64,000 nucleotides of DNA, taken from contig CAADTH010000029.1 in the NCBI GenBank assembly GCA_900751885.1, forward strand, positions 1 to 64,000. The letters are read 5' to 3'. The position numbers and the translations under genes are program-made. This document shows positions 34,968 to 44,920 of this stretch, in pieces; positions within the stretch are counted from its first letter, which is position 1; each line of letters opens with the position of its first letter. Source of the DNA: Clostridia bacterium. Its GTDB lineage: Bacteria; Bacillota; Clostridia; UBA1381. Below the pieces are notes generated by a model that was not told where the DNA came from, searched no databases, and saw only the letters and a list, made by a program, of their open reading frames with translations.

Positions 34968-35837
34968 ATGGACGAACATATCAATGCTGTACAGCGTATG
35001 CAGGATTACATCGAAGCTCACTTAAACGAAGAAATCACGCTCAGCGTGTTATCTCGTGTATCGCATTATTCGCCGTGGTATTCTCACCGCCTGTTTGTCC
35101 AGATGACAAACCTGACACCATCTGCCTATGTCCGCAGATTGAGATTGTCAAAGTCTGCTCTCAAGCTTCGGGATGAAAACGTAAGCGTTACAGATGTTGC
35201 ATTTTTACTTGGTTTTGGCAGTGTGGATGGGTATCAACGCGCATTTTTTCGTGAATTTGGTCAAAATCCTCACAGCTATGCAAAAACCCCCACGCCCATC
35301 TATCTTTTTATCCCTTATGGAGTAAAATATAGACCAGTAAGAAAGGAGCTTTCTATGAAAGAAGTCAAACACGTTTTCATTCAAGTCATTGAAAAGCCTG
35401 ACCGCAAGGTTCTCATCAAGCGCGGCAAAACGGCAACAGATTATTTTTCCTACTGTGAAGAGGTTGGCTGTGATATTTGGGGACTTCTCACCAGCATTCC
35501 ATCCATCAATGGCGAGCCGGTATGTCTCTGGCTCCCCAGCGCTTATATCAAGCCGGGAACCTCTGAATACGTACAAGGGGTAGAGGTGCCTACAGATTAC
35601 GACGGCGTCGTTCCTGACGGATTCGATGTCATTTCTTTTCCTGCAAGTAAGTATCTCATGTTTCAAGGGGAACCGTTCGAGGAAGAGAATTACTGCGAAG
35701 CAATCGAGCAAATTCAGACAGCAGAACAAAACTATGACCCAGCTGTGATGGGATATACATGGGATGATTCCAATCCACGCATTCAACTTGAACCAATTGG
35801 CACAAGAGGATATATCGAGTTGCTTCCAATTAAATAA
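34968..35837 (+). CDS. AraC-family regulator with GyrI-like effector domain
   Basis: This 289-residue protein has an N-terminal double helix-turn-helix (residues about 8-105; SVLSRVSHYSPWYSHRLF, then TDVAFLLGFGSVDGYQRAFF). A C-terminal GyrI-like small-molecule-binding domain follows (about 130-289; RKVLIKRGKTA, VQGVEVPTDY). GAGGAGGAG precedes ATG 34968. It diverges from adhE. The ligand and targets are unknown; the flavoprotein genes beyond its terminator are candidates, but that is a guess. Confidence 0.85.
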   Translation: MDEHINAVQRMQDYIEAHLNEEITLSVLSRVSHYSPWYSHRLFVQMTNLTPSAYVRRLRLSKSALKLRDENVSVTDVAFLLGFGSVDGYQRAFFREFGQNPHSYAKTPTPIYLFIPYGVKYRPVRKELSMKEVKHVFIQVIEKPDRKVLIKRGKTATDYFSYCEEVGCDIWGLLTSIPSINGEPVCLWLPSAYIKPGTSEYVQGVEVPTDYDGVVPDGFDVISFPASKYLMFQGEPFEEENYCEAIEQIQTAEQNYDPAVMGYTWDDSNPRIQLEPIGTRGYIELLPIK

Positions 35838-35844
35838 TGATATC

Positions 35845-35878
35845 AAAAAACAAGCAGGATATATCCTGCTTGTTTTTT
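35845..35878. terminator. Bidirectional terminator
   Basis: AAAAAACAAGCAGGAT with ATCCTGCTTGTTTTTT is a perfect palindrome between convergent genes. Confidence 0.9.
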
Positions 35879-35920
35879 GTGAATCTTTCTGTAAAAACAG
35901 ATATCGTTTTCATCGGTCTA

Positions 35921-36550
35921 TCATAATTTTCTTCCCAAATCTCTTGTTCGTCCACCGTTTTTCTTTATCTGCTGTGTCCAACCCCAATCGGCAATCCTTC
36001 GATATAAAAATCGGGGAAAGTTCGGTTTTACCAAAATGTCATCCCCTGCTTCTCTTTGTAGCACCTGCTGTGCCATCTGCTTCATTGCATTTCCTAAGTT
36101 TTTAAGCGGACCATGACCGATTGGTACATTTTTCACTCCCGGAAGCATTCCGCCGCCGCCGACAGCCATCCCTTGCCCCCATGCAATCCCTGCCCGTTTG
36201 CACCAATTTTTCAACACCGCAAGCGCCCAGATATTCTGATGCGCCTCATAGAATCCAGAGTTGACAAGCGCGTAAAGAATAATCTTTTTCCTATACTGTC
36301 TCATCTGCTGCTCCAGCTCAAGTAAGCAGGATAGCAAATGGGACGGAAGCGCGTCCACATATAAAGGAAATGCAATGACCCATATATCACACTGCATCAT
36401 TTGATTGATATCTTCCTTCTGTAGCTCATGCGTTCTCAGCGTAATCTGCACCTTTGTATGACCGCTCAGGTAATGACCAAACGAATCCAAAAGAAATTCA
36501 GACGCACTATTCTTTGCTTTCGGGCTTGCATTTATCATTGCAATTTTCAT
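35921..36550 (-). CDS. Flavodoxin-like NAD(P)H-dependent oxidoreductase
   Basis: This 209-residue protein starts MKIAMINASPKAKNSASEF, the FMN phosphate loop of the flavodoxin/NADPH-dependent FMN reductase fold. CDIWVIAFPLYVDALPSH is the second flavin loop. ATG 36550 overlaps the stop of the upstream flavoprotein gene (ATGA) and follows GGGAAGATGG. The C-terminus is basic. The electron acceptor is unknown. Confidence 0.75.
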   Translation of the reverse strand: MKIAMINASPKAKNSASEFLLDSFGHYLSGHTKVQITLRTHELQKEDINQMMQCDIWVIAFPLYVDALPSHLLSCLLELEQQMRQYRKKIILYALVNSGFYEAHQNIWALAVLKNWCKRAGIAWGQGMAVGGGGMLPGVKNVPIGHGPLKNLGNAMKQMAQQVLQREAGDDILVKPNFPRFLYRRIADWGWTQQIKKNGGRTRDLGRKL

Positions 36551-37047
36551 GCCATCTTCCCTTTCAGCTCTCTCACTTGCTTTACAAACTCTATTTTTTT
36601 CACGTTGCATCCCAAATTGACCGCGTTCGCCTGGACAATATTTCTAGCTGTCCATTCCTCTGCCGCAGTCATATTCTCCCCATAGAACCAGACAGTCAAT
36701 TCAAGGTCATTTTCATAGCGCATTTTGTGGTGCATTTCTCCATTTTTTATCACAAAGCATGGATGCAGATAAGAAATGCTTCTATCCAGTACATTTTTTA
36801 CAAACGGACTGAATCCCCCGTAACAGCATCGGCTGACAATCACTACCTCACTACATTTGGATAGATATTCTCCCATATCTCCATAAAAATCTCGAATAAC
36901 GCATCCGCCGGGCGTTTTTATCCAACATCCAAAGCATCCGATACAGGGATGAATCGGATTGTCATTTGAGATTGTGATACCATTGTTCGCCTGTATCCCT
37001 AACTGCTCATATTCCTCTTGCTCCAGGTCATGTATGAAAAGTTTCAT
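36547..37047 (-). CDS. Flavodoxin-fold protein with a CxxCxxC motif
   Basis: This 166-residue protein belongs to the NADPH-dependent FMN reductase/iron-sulfur flavoprotein group. HPCIGCFGCWIKTPGGC gives a compact Cys cluster that could bind Fe-S, and VIVSRCCYGGFSPFVKNVLDR forms the FMN loop. I use ATG 37047 after GGAGGAAGGAG. It is coupled to the second flavoprotein downstream, suggesting a two-component redox unit. Confidence 0.78.
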   Translation of the reverse strand: MKLFIHDLEQEEYEQLGIQANNGITISNDNPIHPCIGCFGCWIKTPGGCVIRDFYGDMGEYLSKCSEVVIVSRCCYGGFSPFVKNVLDRSISYLHPCFVIKNGEMHHKMRYENDLELTVWFYGENMTAAEEWTARNIVQANAVNLGCNVKKIEFVKQVRELKGKMA

Positions 37048-37136
37048 TGCTCTCTCCTTCCTCCAGCGTAAAAATATCTTATCACAAGAAAAACGCTTGC
37101 GCAAGAAAAAAAGAATCAGGATTTCTCCTGACTCTC

Positions 37137-39050
37137 TTAATCCATTACAGAAAACAGCTTCACACTGTTTGGCGGCAAATCAATATAAAATACACCGTCG
37201 TGTGATTTCAGTTCTTCATCCGATAGCTCATTTTCGATATGAAATACACCATAGCGTGCAACGTCCAAACGAATCCGCTGTAGATCACTTGCATGGAAAT
37301 TCACCAGCACAATCACACGCTCATGCTCATCATAACGAATAAATCCATACACACGCCCAATTTTATACACCGTTTCAAACTCTCCATCCATATACACCCT
37401 ACTGCTGTTTCGGATAGAGACCATGCTTTTATACCAGGACATCATCTCCTCGTCCTCATGCCCCCACGGATAGGTCTGCCTGCAAAATGGATCGGCATAT
37501 CCCTGCATACCTGCTTCATCCCCGTAATAGATACATGGAACACCTGGAAGCAGCATCTGCATGGCAACTGCCGCCTGTACACGCCTCCGCGCAAGCTGGA
37601 GCGCGTCTCCATATAGATGATAGGTTGCCTGCTCTGTCTTGCTGATTGTATTTCTGTCCGGCGCATCTCCCATCATCGTCAATATCCGCTCGACATCATG
37701 GGAAGAGAGAAAATTTAAAAGCGCGTAAAATGCCGGACGCGGATAGTTTTCCTTGAGACTCATAATGCGTTCATCAAAGCCCTCTGCATCTATTCTTCCG
37801 AGCGCAAAATCAATAATCATATTGCGAAGGGGATAATTCATCACAGAATCCAATTCTTCCCCCATGAAATACTGCCGCTGTTCCCCATAGCTGCACTTGT
37901 TTGACGCATCCTCCCAAACCTCGCCGATAATGACTGCATCCTCTTTTTGTTTTTTTGCTTCCCTCCGTAATATCTGGACAAAAAAGTCAGGAAGCTCATC
38001 CACCACATCCAAACGCCATCCGGACGCACCTTTTTTCAGCCAATGCTTCACGACAGAATCTTCATCTGTCAAGATGTATGTTTGATAAGATTCTGTCGTC
38101 TCATCTACATGCGGAAGCGTTGTCATCCCCCACCATGACTCATATACATCAGGGTATTGGATGAACTTATACCACGGATAATAGGGTGACTCTTTCGACT
38201 GGTATGCCCCCACGCTGTCATAATGTCCATATTTATTGAAATAGATGCTGTCACTGCCGGTATGGTTGAAGACTCCGTCGAGAATAATTCGGATGCCCAG
38301 CTGTTGTGCCGTTTGGCAAAGTTCTTCAAAAGTCTCTTCGTCGCCGAACATTGGGTCAATCTCCATATAATTTCCGGTATCATACTTATGGTTAGTATAA
38401 GCGCGAAAGATTGGGTTCAAATAAACCACACCTACCCCTAAATCAGCCAAATACGGAAGCTTTTTTATCACACCTTTTAAATTTCCGCCGAAAAAATCAT
38501 TGGAAAGATACGTACTGCCAAACTGTTCCGCCTTATAGTATGGGATATCTCCCCATTGCCGCTTGATAATATCCTGCCGCTTCCCCAAAAAACTGCCATC
38601 CTCATTGCCGTTATAAAAGCGATCCACAAAAATCTGATACGCCACCGACTCACGGAACCACTCTGGTGTTTGATAGTCTGGGTCATATACTGTAATTTGA
38701 AAGGATTTTTCAGGGGGTACATCGCTGATTTTTCCCACGGCGCCAAGTCCCTTTTCGTTGTTCCCATAGTATATCATCTTGTCTTCGACAGACACTTCAA
38801 AGTAGTACCAGACAAGACCTGGCTTTAGTGGCATCTTTACCGTTGCCTCATAGATACAATACTCTCCCACATCTGTCAAATATGGCATATTGACAAAATT
38901 CGTTTCACCGCTTCCCATCAAAACCAAGCGAACCGCATTCGGGATTCCCCCTTCTGCAATTCCGAGCCGAATCGTGACCGCTTGTCCATTCGTTACCGCG
39001 CCAAATGGATTTCGGTAAAATAAATTCCGAGAATTATGCTCAATTTTCAT
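37137..39050 (-). CDS. GH13 alpha-glucosidase/neopullulanase-like hydrolase
   Basis: This 637-residue protein has an N-terminal starch-binding-like beta domain (about 1-125) and a (beta/alpha)8 barrel with GH13 regions. These are DGVFNHTG (I), GWRLDVVDE (II, nucleophile Asp), GEVWED (III, acid Glu) and LSSHDVERI (IV). A C-terminal beta domain follows. NPIFRAYTNHKYDTGNY is typical of neopullulanase/cyclomaltodextrinase types. No signal peptide is present, so it acts on cytosolic maltodextrins or glycogen branches. It lies just downstream of the glycogen operon and probably feeds the same pathway. Confidence 0.88.
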   Translation of the reverse strand: MKIEHNSRNLFYRNPFGAVTNGQAVTIRLGIAEGGIPNAVRLVLMGSGETNFVNMPYLTDVGEYCIYEATVKMPLKPGLVWYYFEVSVEDKMIYYGNNEKGLGAVGKISDVPPEKSFQITVYDPDYQTPEWFRESVAYQIFVDRFYNGNEDGSFLGKRQDIIKRQWGDIPYYKAEQFGSTYLSNDFFGGNLKGVIKKLPYLADLGVGVVYLNPIFRAYTNHKYDTGNYMEIDPMFGDEETFEELCQTAQQLGIRIILDGVFNHTGSDSIYFNKYGHYDSVGAYQSKESPYYPWYKFIQYPDVYESWWGMTTLPHVDETTESYQTYILTDEDSVVKHWLKKGASGWRLDVVDELPDFFVQILRREAKKQKEDAVIIGEVWEDASNKCSYGEQRQYFMGEELDSVMNYPLRNMIIDFALGRIDAEGFDERIMSLKENYPRPAFYALLNFLSSHDVERILTMMGDAPDRNTISKTEQATYHLYGDALQLARRRVQAAVAMQMLLPGVPCIYYGDEAGMQGYADPFCRQTYPWGHEDEEMMSWYKSMVSIRNSSRVYMDGEFETVYKIGRVYGFIRYDEHERVIVLVNFHASDLQRIRLDVARYGVFHIENELSDEELKSHDGVFYIDLPPNSVKLFSVMD

Positions 39051-39152
39051 TCCTTCTCCTCCGCTAACACGCTTAATATCGTTGAAAAATCAAATATGCG
39101 GCTCATAGTATTTGATACCTGCACTATTTCAATTTTATCGAAACACGCAATG

Positions 39153-39190
39153 AAAGAACCTAAGACTGTCATAACAGTCCCAGGCTCTTT
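39153..39190 (-). terminator. Terminator after glgP
   Basis: A long imperfect stem (AAAGAGCCTGGGACTGT with ACAGTCTTAGGTTCTTT) follows the glycogen operon on the minus strand. Confidence 0.75.
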
Positions 39191-39203
39191 TCTTTTTGTC
39201 TGT

Positions 39204-41672
39204 TTAAATGCTGTTTAAGCGCCATATTTTATCGTTATATTCGTCAATCGTTCTGTCACTTGAGAAAAATCCTGCACAGGCAGTATTCATAATGGTTTTT
39301 TCCAGCCACAACGGCCTATTCTGATAATCCCGTGCAATTTTTGCATGTGTTCTTGCATATTCGTCGAAATCACGAATGACCATATAGGTATCAGGGAATC
39401 CATAATCTCCGAAGAGCAGTGTCTGATACAGGTCTCGGAAAATCTGATTGGAATTTGGCTCCAGTGTCCCGTCAATCAACTGCTCCAGCACTTGACGAAT
39501 TGCATAATTCGAGGTATAGATATCGCGCACTTCTTCTGTCCCATTGTATCTTACTCGCGCCGCCACTTCATCCGCCTTGAGACCAAAGATATAGATATTG
39601 TCCTCCCCGACCTGCTCCAGCATCTCTACATTTGCACCGTCAAGCGTTCCGATTGTAGCCGCGCCATTGAGCATAAATTTCATATTTCCAGTTCCCGACG
39701 CTTCCTTCCCGGCTGTGGAAATCTGTTCGGAAACATCCGCCGCGACAACCAGCTTTTCTGCAATCGACACACCATAATTTTCGATGAATACGACCTTTAG
39801 CTTATCCTTGATGCGCTCATCATGATTGATAAGGTTTGCCACAGAGTTAATCAGCTTGATAATGAGCTTTGCACGGTCATATCCCGGCGCCGCCTTTGCC
39901 GCAAAAATATAGGTAGTCGGCACAAACTCCTCATTTGGATGCTCCAAAATGGAATTATACTGGTGCATGATATGCAGAATATTCAAAAGCTGGCGTTTAT
40001 ACTCATGCAACCGCTTTGCCTGCACGTCAAAAATAGAATCCGGATTTACTTCAATTCCATTGTGCTCCTTGATATACTGCGCCAATGCAACTTTATTATC
40101 GCGTTTTATCTTGTCAAATTCCTTTTGGAATTCGGAATCTTGTGCGTATTTCGTTAACTTTTTCAGTTCACTTGCGTCTTTGAGCCATCCTCTCCCAATC
40201 TTCTTGGTGATAAGCTCCGCAAGCTTTGGATTTGCATTGCTAATCCATCTGCGGAATGTGATTCCGTTGGTGATTGCATAAAAGCGGTTTGTATTTAAAT
40301 GGTAGTAGTCTCGGAAAATATCCTGCTTCAAAATGTCTGTATGCAGCTTCGAAACACCATTCACCGCAAAACAGGTTGCAAGGCACATATTCGCCATATT
40401 GACCTGATTCTTCGCAATAATTGCCATGTATTCATGCTTGCCGGAATCATTCGGATACACCTCTTGCAGGTGCTCCATCAGCCTACGGTTCATCTCCTGT
40501 GCAATCATATAAATACGTGGAAGCACTCTCTGGAACATGTCGACCGGCCATTTTTCAAGCGCTTCGCTCATTACCGTGTGATTCGTATAGGCAAATAAAT
40601 GCGTCACCAAATCCCACGCACGTTCCCAGCCAAGTCCTTCCTCATCCATCAAAATCCGCATCATTTCTGGAATTGCCAGGGTTGGATGTGTGTCATTGAT
40701 ATGGATGACCGCTTTTTCTGGTAATATATCCCAATTTTTCCCATAACGGTTCTTGAATTCCTTGACAATCCACTGCATCGTAGCAGAAACCAAAAAATAC
40801 TGCTGTTTTAAGCGAAGTTCTTTTCCCTCCGTGTGGTTATCCTCTGGATATAATACCTTTGAGATAACCTCCGCCAGCTGCTTTTCTTCCATCGCACGCA
40901 CATAGTTGCCGCTGTTGAATTCATTCATATCCAAAATCTTTGGTGAGCGGGCACTCCACAGTCGAAGCTTATTGACAACCTTCGAATCATACCCACAAAT
41001 CGGAACATCATATGGAGTTGCCAGGATTGTGTGTGAGTTTTCATACCGGAAGCTGAAACGCCCCTCATACCAGTCTGTATACACATTCCCACCGAATTTA
41101 ACCTCCACGGTCTCCTCTGGGCGCGGAATCTCCCACGCGTTCCCATCCTCCAACCATGGATCAGGCATTTCAATCTGGTATCCGTCTACAATTTTCTGCT
41201 TAAACAGACCATACTCATATCGAATCGTACATCCATAAGCTGGCAGATCAAGTGTGGTCAAAGAATCCAAAAAGCAAGCTGCCAAACGTCCAAGTCCGCC
41301 ATTGCCAAGTCCTGCATCGTTTTCAAGCTCTACTATCTCTCCCAGCTTCACACCCAAATCATCCAATACATGCTCATATTCCTTTGTCTGCATCAAATTC
41401 AAAATGTTTGTTGACAAAGATCTGCCCATCAAAAATTCGAATGACAAGTAATATAGCTTTTTGGAGCCTTGATTCTTTACCACCTGATGAGATACTGCCC
41501 ATTTTTCCATAATACGGTCACGCACTGTAAGTGCACATGCGTTATATATCATTTTGGGGGTTGCCTCATCGAGTGTCTTTCCGAAATGACGGTTGATTTT
41601 TCCTACAATTTCTTTTTTTAATGTCTCCTCCTCGGGTGTCAAGTGCTTCTTACTGCTCTGCATCAATTCCAT
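39204..41672 (-). CDS. glgP: Glycogen/maltodextrin phosphorylase
   Basis: This 822-residue GT35 enzyme releases glucose-1-phosphate from alpha-1,4-glucans. The PLP-binding Lys is K665 in EASGTGNMKFMLNG. Other landmarks are GNGGLGRLAACF, HINDTHPTLAIPEMMR and RLHEYKRQLLN. It ends the glgBCDAP operon, 9 bases after glgA, so synthesis and breakdown enzymes are made together. Confidence 0.94.
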   Translation of the reverse strand: MELMQSSKKHLTPEEETLKKEIVGKINRHFGKTLDEATPKMIYNACALTVRDRIMEKWAVSHQVVKNQGSKKLYYLSFEFLMGRSLSTNILNLMQTKEYEHVLDDLGVKLGEIVELENDAGLGNGGLGRLAACFLDSLTTLDLPAYGCTIRYEYGLFKQKIVDGYQIEMPDPWLEDGNAWEIPRPEETVEVKFGGNVYTDWYEGRFSFRYENSHTILATPYDVPICGYDSKVVNKLRLWSARSPKILDMNEFNSGNYVRAMEEKQLAEVISKVLYPEDNHTEGKELRLKQQYFLVSATMQWIVKEFKNRYGKNWDILPEKAVIHINDTHPTLAIPEMMRILMDEEGLGWERAWDLVTHLFAYTNHTVMSEALEKWPVDMFQRVLPRIYMIAQEMNRRLMEHLQEVYPNDSGKHEYMAIIAKNQVNMANMCLATCFAVNGVSKLHTDILKQDIFRDYYHLNTNRFYAITNGITFRRWISNANPKLAELITKKIGRGWLKDASELKKLTKYAQDSEFQKEFDKIKRDNKVALAQYIKEHNGIEVNPDSIFDVQAKRLHEYKRQLLNILHIMHQYNSILEHPNEEFVPTTYIFAAKAAPGYDRAKLIIKLINSVANLINHDERIKDKLKVVFIENYGVSIAEKLVVAADVSEQISTAGKEASGTGNMKFMLNGAATIGTLDGANVEMLEQVGEDNIYIFGLKADEVAARVRYNGTEEVRDIYTSNYAIRQVLEQLIDGTLEPNSNQIFRDLYQTLLFGDYGFPDTYMVIRDFDEYARTHAKIARDYQNRPLWLEKTIMNTACAGFFSSDRTIDEYNDKIWRLNSI

Positions 41673-41681
41673 TCCTTTCCC

Positions 41682-43649
41682 TTAATTTGATTCCTTCGAA
41701 TCTTCTTTTTTCTCCTTTGTTTGCGTCGTCTTCTTTGTCGTTCTCGTTTTTTTCGCAGGAGCTTTTTTCTCCTCCGCTGTAGTCTCATCTGCAGTCTTTT
41801 TCGCAGGAGCTTTTCTTGCCGCTGTTTTCTTTGCCGGCGCCTTTTGAATTGCTTTTTCCTCCTTCGCTGGAGTCGTTGCAAGTGCTTTTTCTGTTTCTAC
41901 TTTTGCTACTGCTTTTTCTCCCTTTGTCGGTGTTTTCGCAACCGCAGTCTCTGACGCCTTTGCAATGGCAGTCTCAGATTTTTTGGTCGTAGAAGTTTTT
42001 TTCGTGGTTGATGTCTTTTTTGTCGTTTTCTTTGTAGCAGCGGTAGATTTTTTCGTCGTCTTTTTCGCCGCTGGTTTCTTTGCCGGCTGCTTCTCCGTGA
42101 CCGGCTTTTCCTTAGACGCTGCTTGTCGGCTTCTACGCTTTTTCATCGACGGCTCTACTTTTTTCTCAAATCCTGTCGGCTTTCCTTCATCCCTTTTTTT
42201 TTCCGGCAAATCATAGATTCCTGTCAGGGTTTGATAAAGCTCAATATATTTTTCTGCCGACTTATCCCACGAAAAATCTGCCTCCATTGCATTTTTGATA
42301 ATCTGATTCCATCTATCCTTCTGATGAAAAATACTCTTTGCATACCGCGTCACATACATGAGATCGTTGGAAGAATAATTTTTGAACGAAAATCCGGTCC
42401 CCTCACCTGTATACTCATTATACGGACAGACTGTATCCTTAAGCCCCCCTGTTTCTCTGACAATCGGAATCGTTCCATAGTGCATGCTGATAAGCTGGCT
42501 GAGTCCGCAAGGCTCAAAATAAGATGGCATCAAAAAGGCATCTGAGCCTGCATAAATCTTATGTGCCAAATCATTGGAAAAATAGATATTCGCTGATACC
42601 TTGTCAGGATACTTCCAAGCATAGTGTCTGAATAAATTCTCATATTGCTCTTCCCCTGTTCCCAAAACGACAAGTTGAATTGAATCATTGCACATCTGTT
42701 CGAGCGATTGCGCCACAAGATCAAAGCCTTTTTGATCTGTGAGACGCGAGACAATGCCGAGTACAAACTTGTTTTCATCCTGCGGAAGGTTTAATTGCTC
42801 CTGCAAGCGGCGTTTGTTCTCTTTCTTCTTCTCAAACACGGTATCTATATCATACCGTTCATAAATTGCTTCATCCGTCTTTGGATTATACTCCTCGTAC
42901 GAAATTCCGTTTAGAATTCCCCATATGTCATGTCTACGTGCTGCCAGCAGTCCATCCAATCCCTCGCCAAAAGCAGGCGTCGTAATTTCCCACGCATATG
43001 TATTACTTACAGTTGTGATTTTATTCGCATAAACCAGTCCACCCTTTAACAGATTTGCATCCTTATGGTATTCGAGCTTATCGCTTGTAAAATAATAATC
43101 ACTGATTCCCATGACATCCTTGATTCCTTTAAAATCCCACCGCCCCTGGAATCTGAGATTATGAATCGTCATAATGCTTTTCATGCCACGATAGAACGGA
43201 TTGTCCTGAAATACATCCAAAAACACAGGCACAGCGCCTGTTTGCCAGTCATTGCAATGAATGATATCCGGGCGAAAATCAAGCGTCGGCAATAGAGAAA
43301 GCACTGCTTTGGAAAAGAACAAAAACTTTTCTATATCCTCATGGATATAACCATATGGCTTCTCACCGCCAAAATAAAATTCATTGTCTACAAAATAAAA
43401 CGTGCATCCATTATACTCCAACTCGAACACACCACAATATTGCTTACGCCACGCCATATCAATATAAATATGATTGACATAGCGCATCTGATCCTTATAA
43501 AATTGTGGTATCCCACGGTAAAGTGGCATAATAACGCGTGCATCCACCCCATCTTGTTTTAACGTGACCGGGAGTGTCCCTGCAACATCCCCAAGTCCCC
43601 CTGTCTTCACGAACGGAGCCGCCTCCGAGGTTGCGAATAAAACCTTCAT
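41682..43649 (-). CDS. glgA: Glycogen synthase with a long basic low-complexity tail
   Basis: Residues 1 to about 480 form a normal GT5 ADP-glucose glycogen synthase (SEAAPFVKTGGLGDVAGTLP with the KTGGL motif; PSYFEPCGLSQL near the C-terminal domain). Typical GlgA ends there at about 475-480. Here roughly 175 extra residues follow, made almost only of Lys, Ala, Thr, Pro and Glu (AKKPAAKKTTKKSTAATKK, APAKKTAARKAPAKK), in the style of histone H1 or Hc1 tails. The gene frame is intact through the tail, and the stop lies 9 bases before glgP. The tail's role is unknown; binding to anionic partners is inference. Confidence 0.92.
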   Translation of the reverse strand: MKVLFATSEAAPFVKTGGLGDVAGTLPVTLKQDGVDARVIMPLYRGIPQFYKDQMRYVNHIYIDMAWRKQYCGVFELEYNGCTFYFVDNEFYFGGEKPYGYIHEDIEKFLFFSKAVLSLLPTLDFRPDIIHCNDWQTGAVPVFLDVFQDNPFYRGMKSIMTIHNLRFQGRWDFKGIKDVMGISDYYFTSDKLEYHKDANLLKGGLVYANKITTVSNTYAWEITTPAFGEGLDGLLAARRHDIWGILNGISYEEYNPKTDEAIYERYDIDTVFEKKKENKRRLQEQLNLPQDENKFVLGIVSRLTDQKGFDLVAQSLEQMCNDSIQLVVLGTGEEQYENLFRHYAWKYPDKVSANIYFSNDLAHKIYAGSDAFLMPSYFEPCGLSQLISMHYGTIPIVRETGGLKDTVCPYNEYTGEGTGFSFKNYSSNDLMYVTRYAKSIFHQKDRWNQIIKNAMEADFSWDKSAEKYIELYQTLTGIYDLPEKKRDEGKPTGFEKKVEPSMKKRRSRQAASKEKPVTEKQPAKKPAAKKTTKKSTAATKKTTKKTSTTKKTSTTKKSETAIAKASETAVAKTPTKGEKAVAKVETEKALATTPAKEEKAIQKAPAKKTAARKAPAKKTADETTAEEKKAPAKKTRTTKKTTQTKEKKEDSKESN

Positions 43650-43749
43650 ATAGAAATCCCCCTCGTTTTTCCACTGTTTCTTATCAATATTATTCTAAAT
43701 TCCTGTGTTTGTCAATTTTAATATTCACTAAAATAATCCAATATATTAT

Positions 43750-43782
43750 AATTTGCGTTTAACAATACGTCAAACGCAAATT
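43750..43782 (-). promoter_or_regulatory. Hairpin between glgD and glgA
   Basis: AATTTGCGTTT and AAACGCAAATT are perfect inverted repeats right after the glgD stop, without a strong T-run. It could be a partial terminator or an mRNA end-protecting stem within the operon. Confidence 0.5.
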
Positions 43783-43790
43783 ATTTTTCG

Positions 43791-44906
43791 TCAAATAATT
43801 GTTCCCTTTGCGATTGCCAAAGGATAACTCTCCTGACCAATCAGCTTTCTTCCCATTGTAATATGAACTTCCTTGTCAAATACTACATAATCGAGCTCTA
43901 CATTATTGTCAATGATAGAATCCTGCATAATAATCGAATTTCTTACACAGGAGCCTTTCGACACCTTGACTCCTCGCGATAAAATGCAGTTTTCTACTGT
44001 TCCCTCGATAATACATCCATCTGAGATAAAGCAATTCGATACAACTGCCTCATCTCCATATCTTGTTGGAGACTGATCCTTTACCTTCGTATAAATCGGA
44101 CGCTGTACATTAAACAGCTCATTTCTGATATCTTGACTCAAAAATTTCATATTTGCTTTATAGTACGCGCCTAAAGAATCGATTTTTGCTGCCTGCCCCA
44201 TAAATTCATATCCCTTGATATGGAGTCCTGCCATCTTTTTCGCAAGTGCATCCTTGACAAAGTCATGATCCCCTCGCGCACTGCATTCATCGATAATACT
44301 TGCAAGGAGTGCCTTTTCCATCACGTAAATATCCATAGAAGCGTTGTTTGTCTTTGGATAATATGGCTTTACCTCGATATCTGTCACATCACCTGCGTCA
44401 TTGATTTCTAACAGTGTGTGCCTTGAGAGCTCCATCTCATCTGCACCCGACATCTTTTTATAGATGACTGTAATATCTGACTGGTTTTCTTTGTGCTGTT
44501 TTACAACATCTTCAAAATCAATATTATAAACGCCATTTCCAAGCGACAAAATCACATAAGTCTGGTGGCTTCTCTCAATAAATGCCGATATTCCCGCGAG
44601 CATATCAATATCTCCTCTGATTTGCCCATAAGATACATTCATCATGTTCGGAGGCAGTATGGCAAGTCCCTGGTTTTTTCTATCCAAATCCCATGGCTTC
44701 CCTGATTTTAAATGATCCATCAGAGAAGAATAATTGGATTCTGTTGCCACACCGATATTGGTAATGCCTGCATTTGCCATACTGGAAAGCACAAAATCAA
44801 TAATACGGTACCTGCCTGCCACCGGAAGCGCTGACACTGCCCGAATGTCTGTAATCGGCGGAATCTTATCGTTGCTTGTCAAAATGATCCCCATTGTATC
44901 TGTCAT
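43791..44906 (-). CDS. glgD: Glucose-1-phosphate adenylyltransferase-like subunit GlgD
   Basis: This 371-residue protein shares the nucleotidyltransferase and left-handed beta-helix domains of GlgC. It lacks the canonical GGxGxRL pyrophosphorylase loop: its N-terminus reads GIILTSNDKIPPITDIRAVS. It is therefore the regulatory partner that stimulates GlgC in Firmicutes. I start at ATG 44906 after GAAAGGAG. It lies 14 bases downstream of glgC. Confidence 0.9.
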   Translation of the reverse strand: MTDTMGIILTSNDKIPPITDIRAVSALPVAGRYRIIDFVLSSMANAGITNIGVATESNYSSLMDHLKSGKPWDLDRKNQGLAILPPNMMNVSYGQIRGDIDMLAGISAFIERSHQTYVILSLGNGVYNIDFEDVVKQHKENQSDITVIYKKMSGADEMELSRHTLLEINDAGDVTDIEVKPYYPKTNNASMDIYVMEKALLASIIDECSARGDHDFVKDALAKKMAGLHIKGYEFMGQAAKIDSLGAYYKANMKFLSQDIRNELFNVQRPIYTKVKDQSPTRYGDEAVVSNCFISDGCIIEGTVENCILSRGVKVSKGSCVRNSIIMQDSIIDNNVELDYVVFDKEVHITMGRKLIGQESYPLAIAKGTII

Positions 44907-44920
44907 TGTTGTTTCTCCTT

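Noticed and set aside
35205..35846. A 213-codon minus-strand frame opposite the AraC/GyrI regulator
   Set aside because: The plus-strand gene has clear domains and a strong ribosome site; the opposite frame has neither.
41721..42216. Plus-strand open frames opposite the glgA tail, rich in Phe, Val, Cys and Arg
   Set aside because: They are shadows of the repetitive Lys/Ala/Thr codons in the glgA tail.
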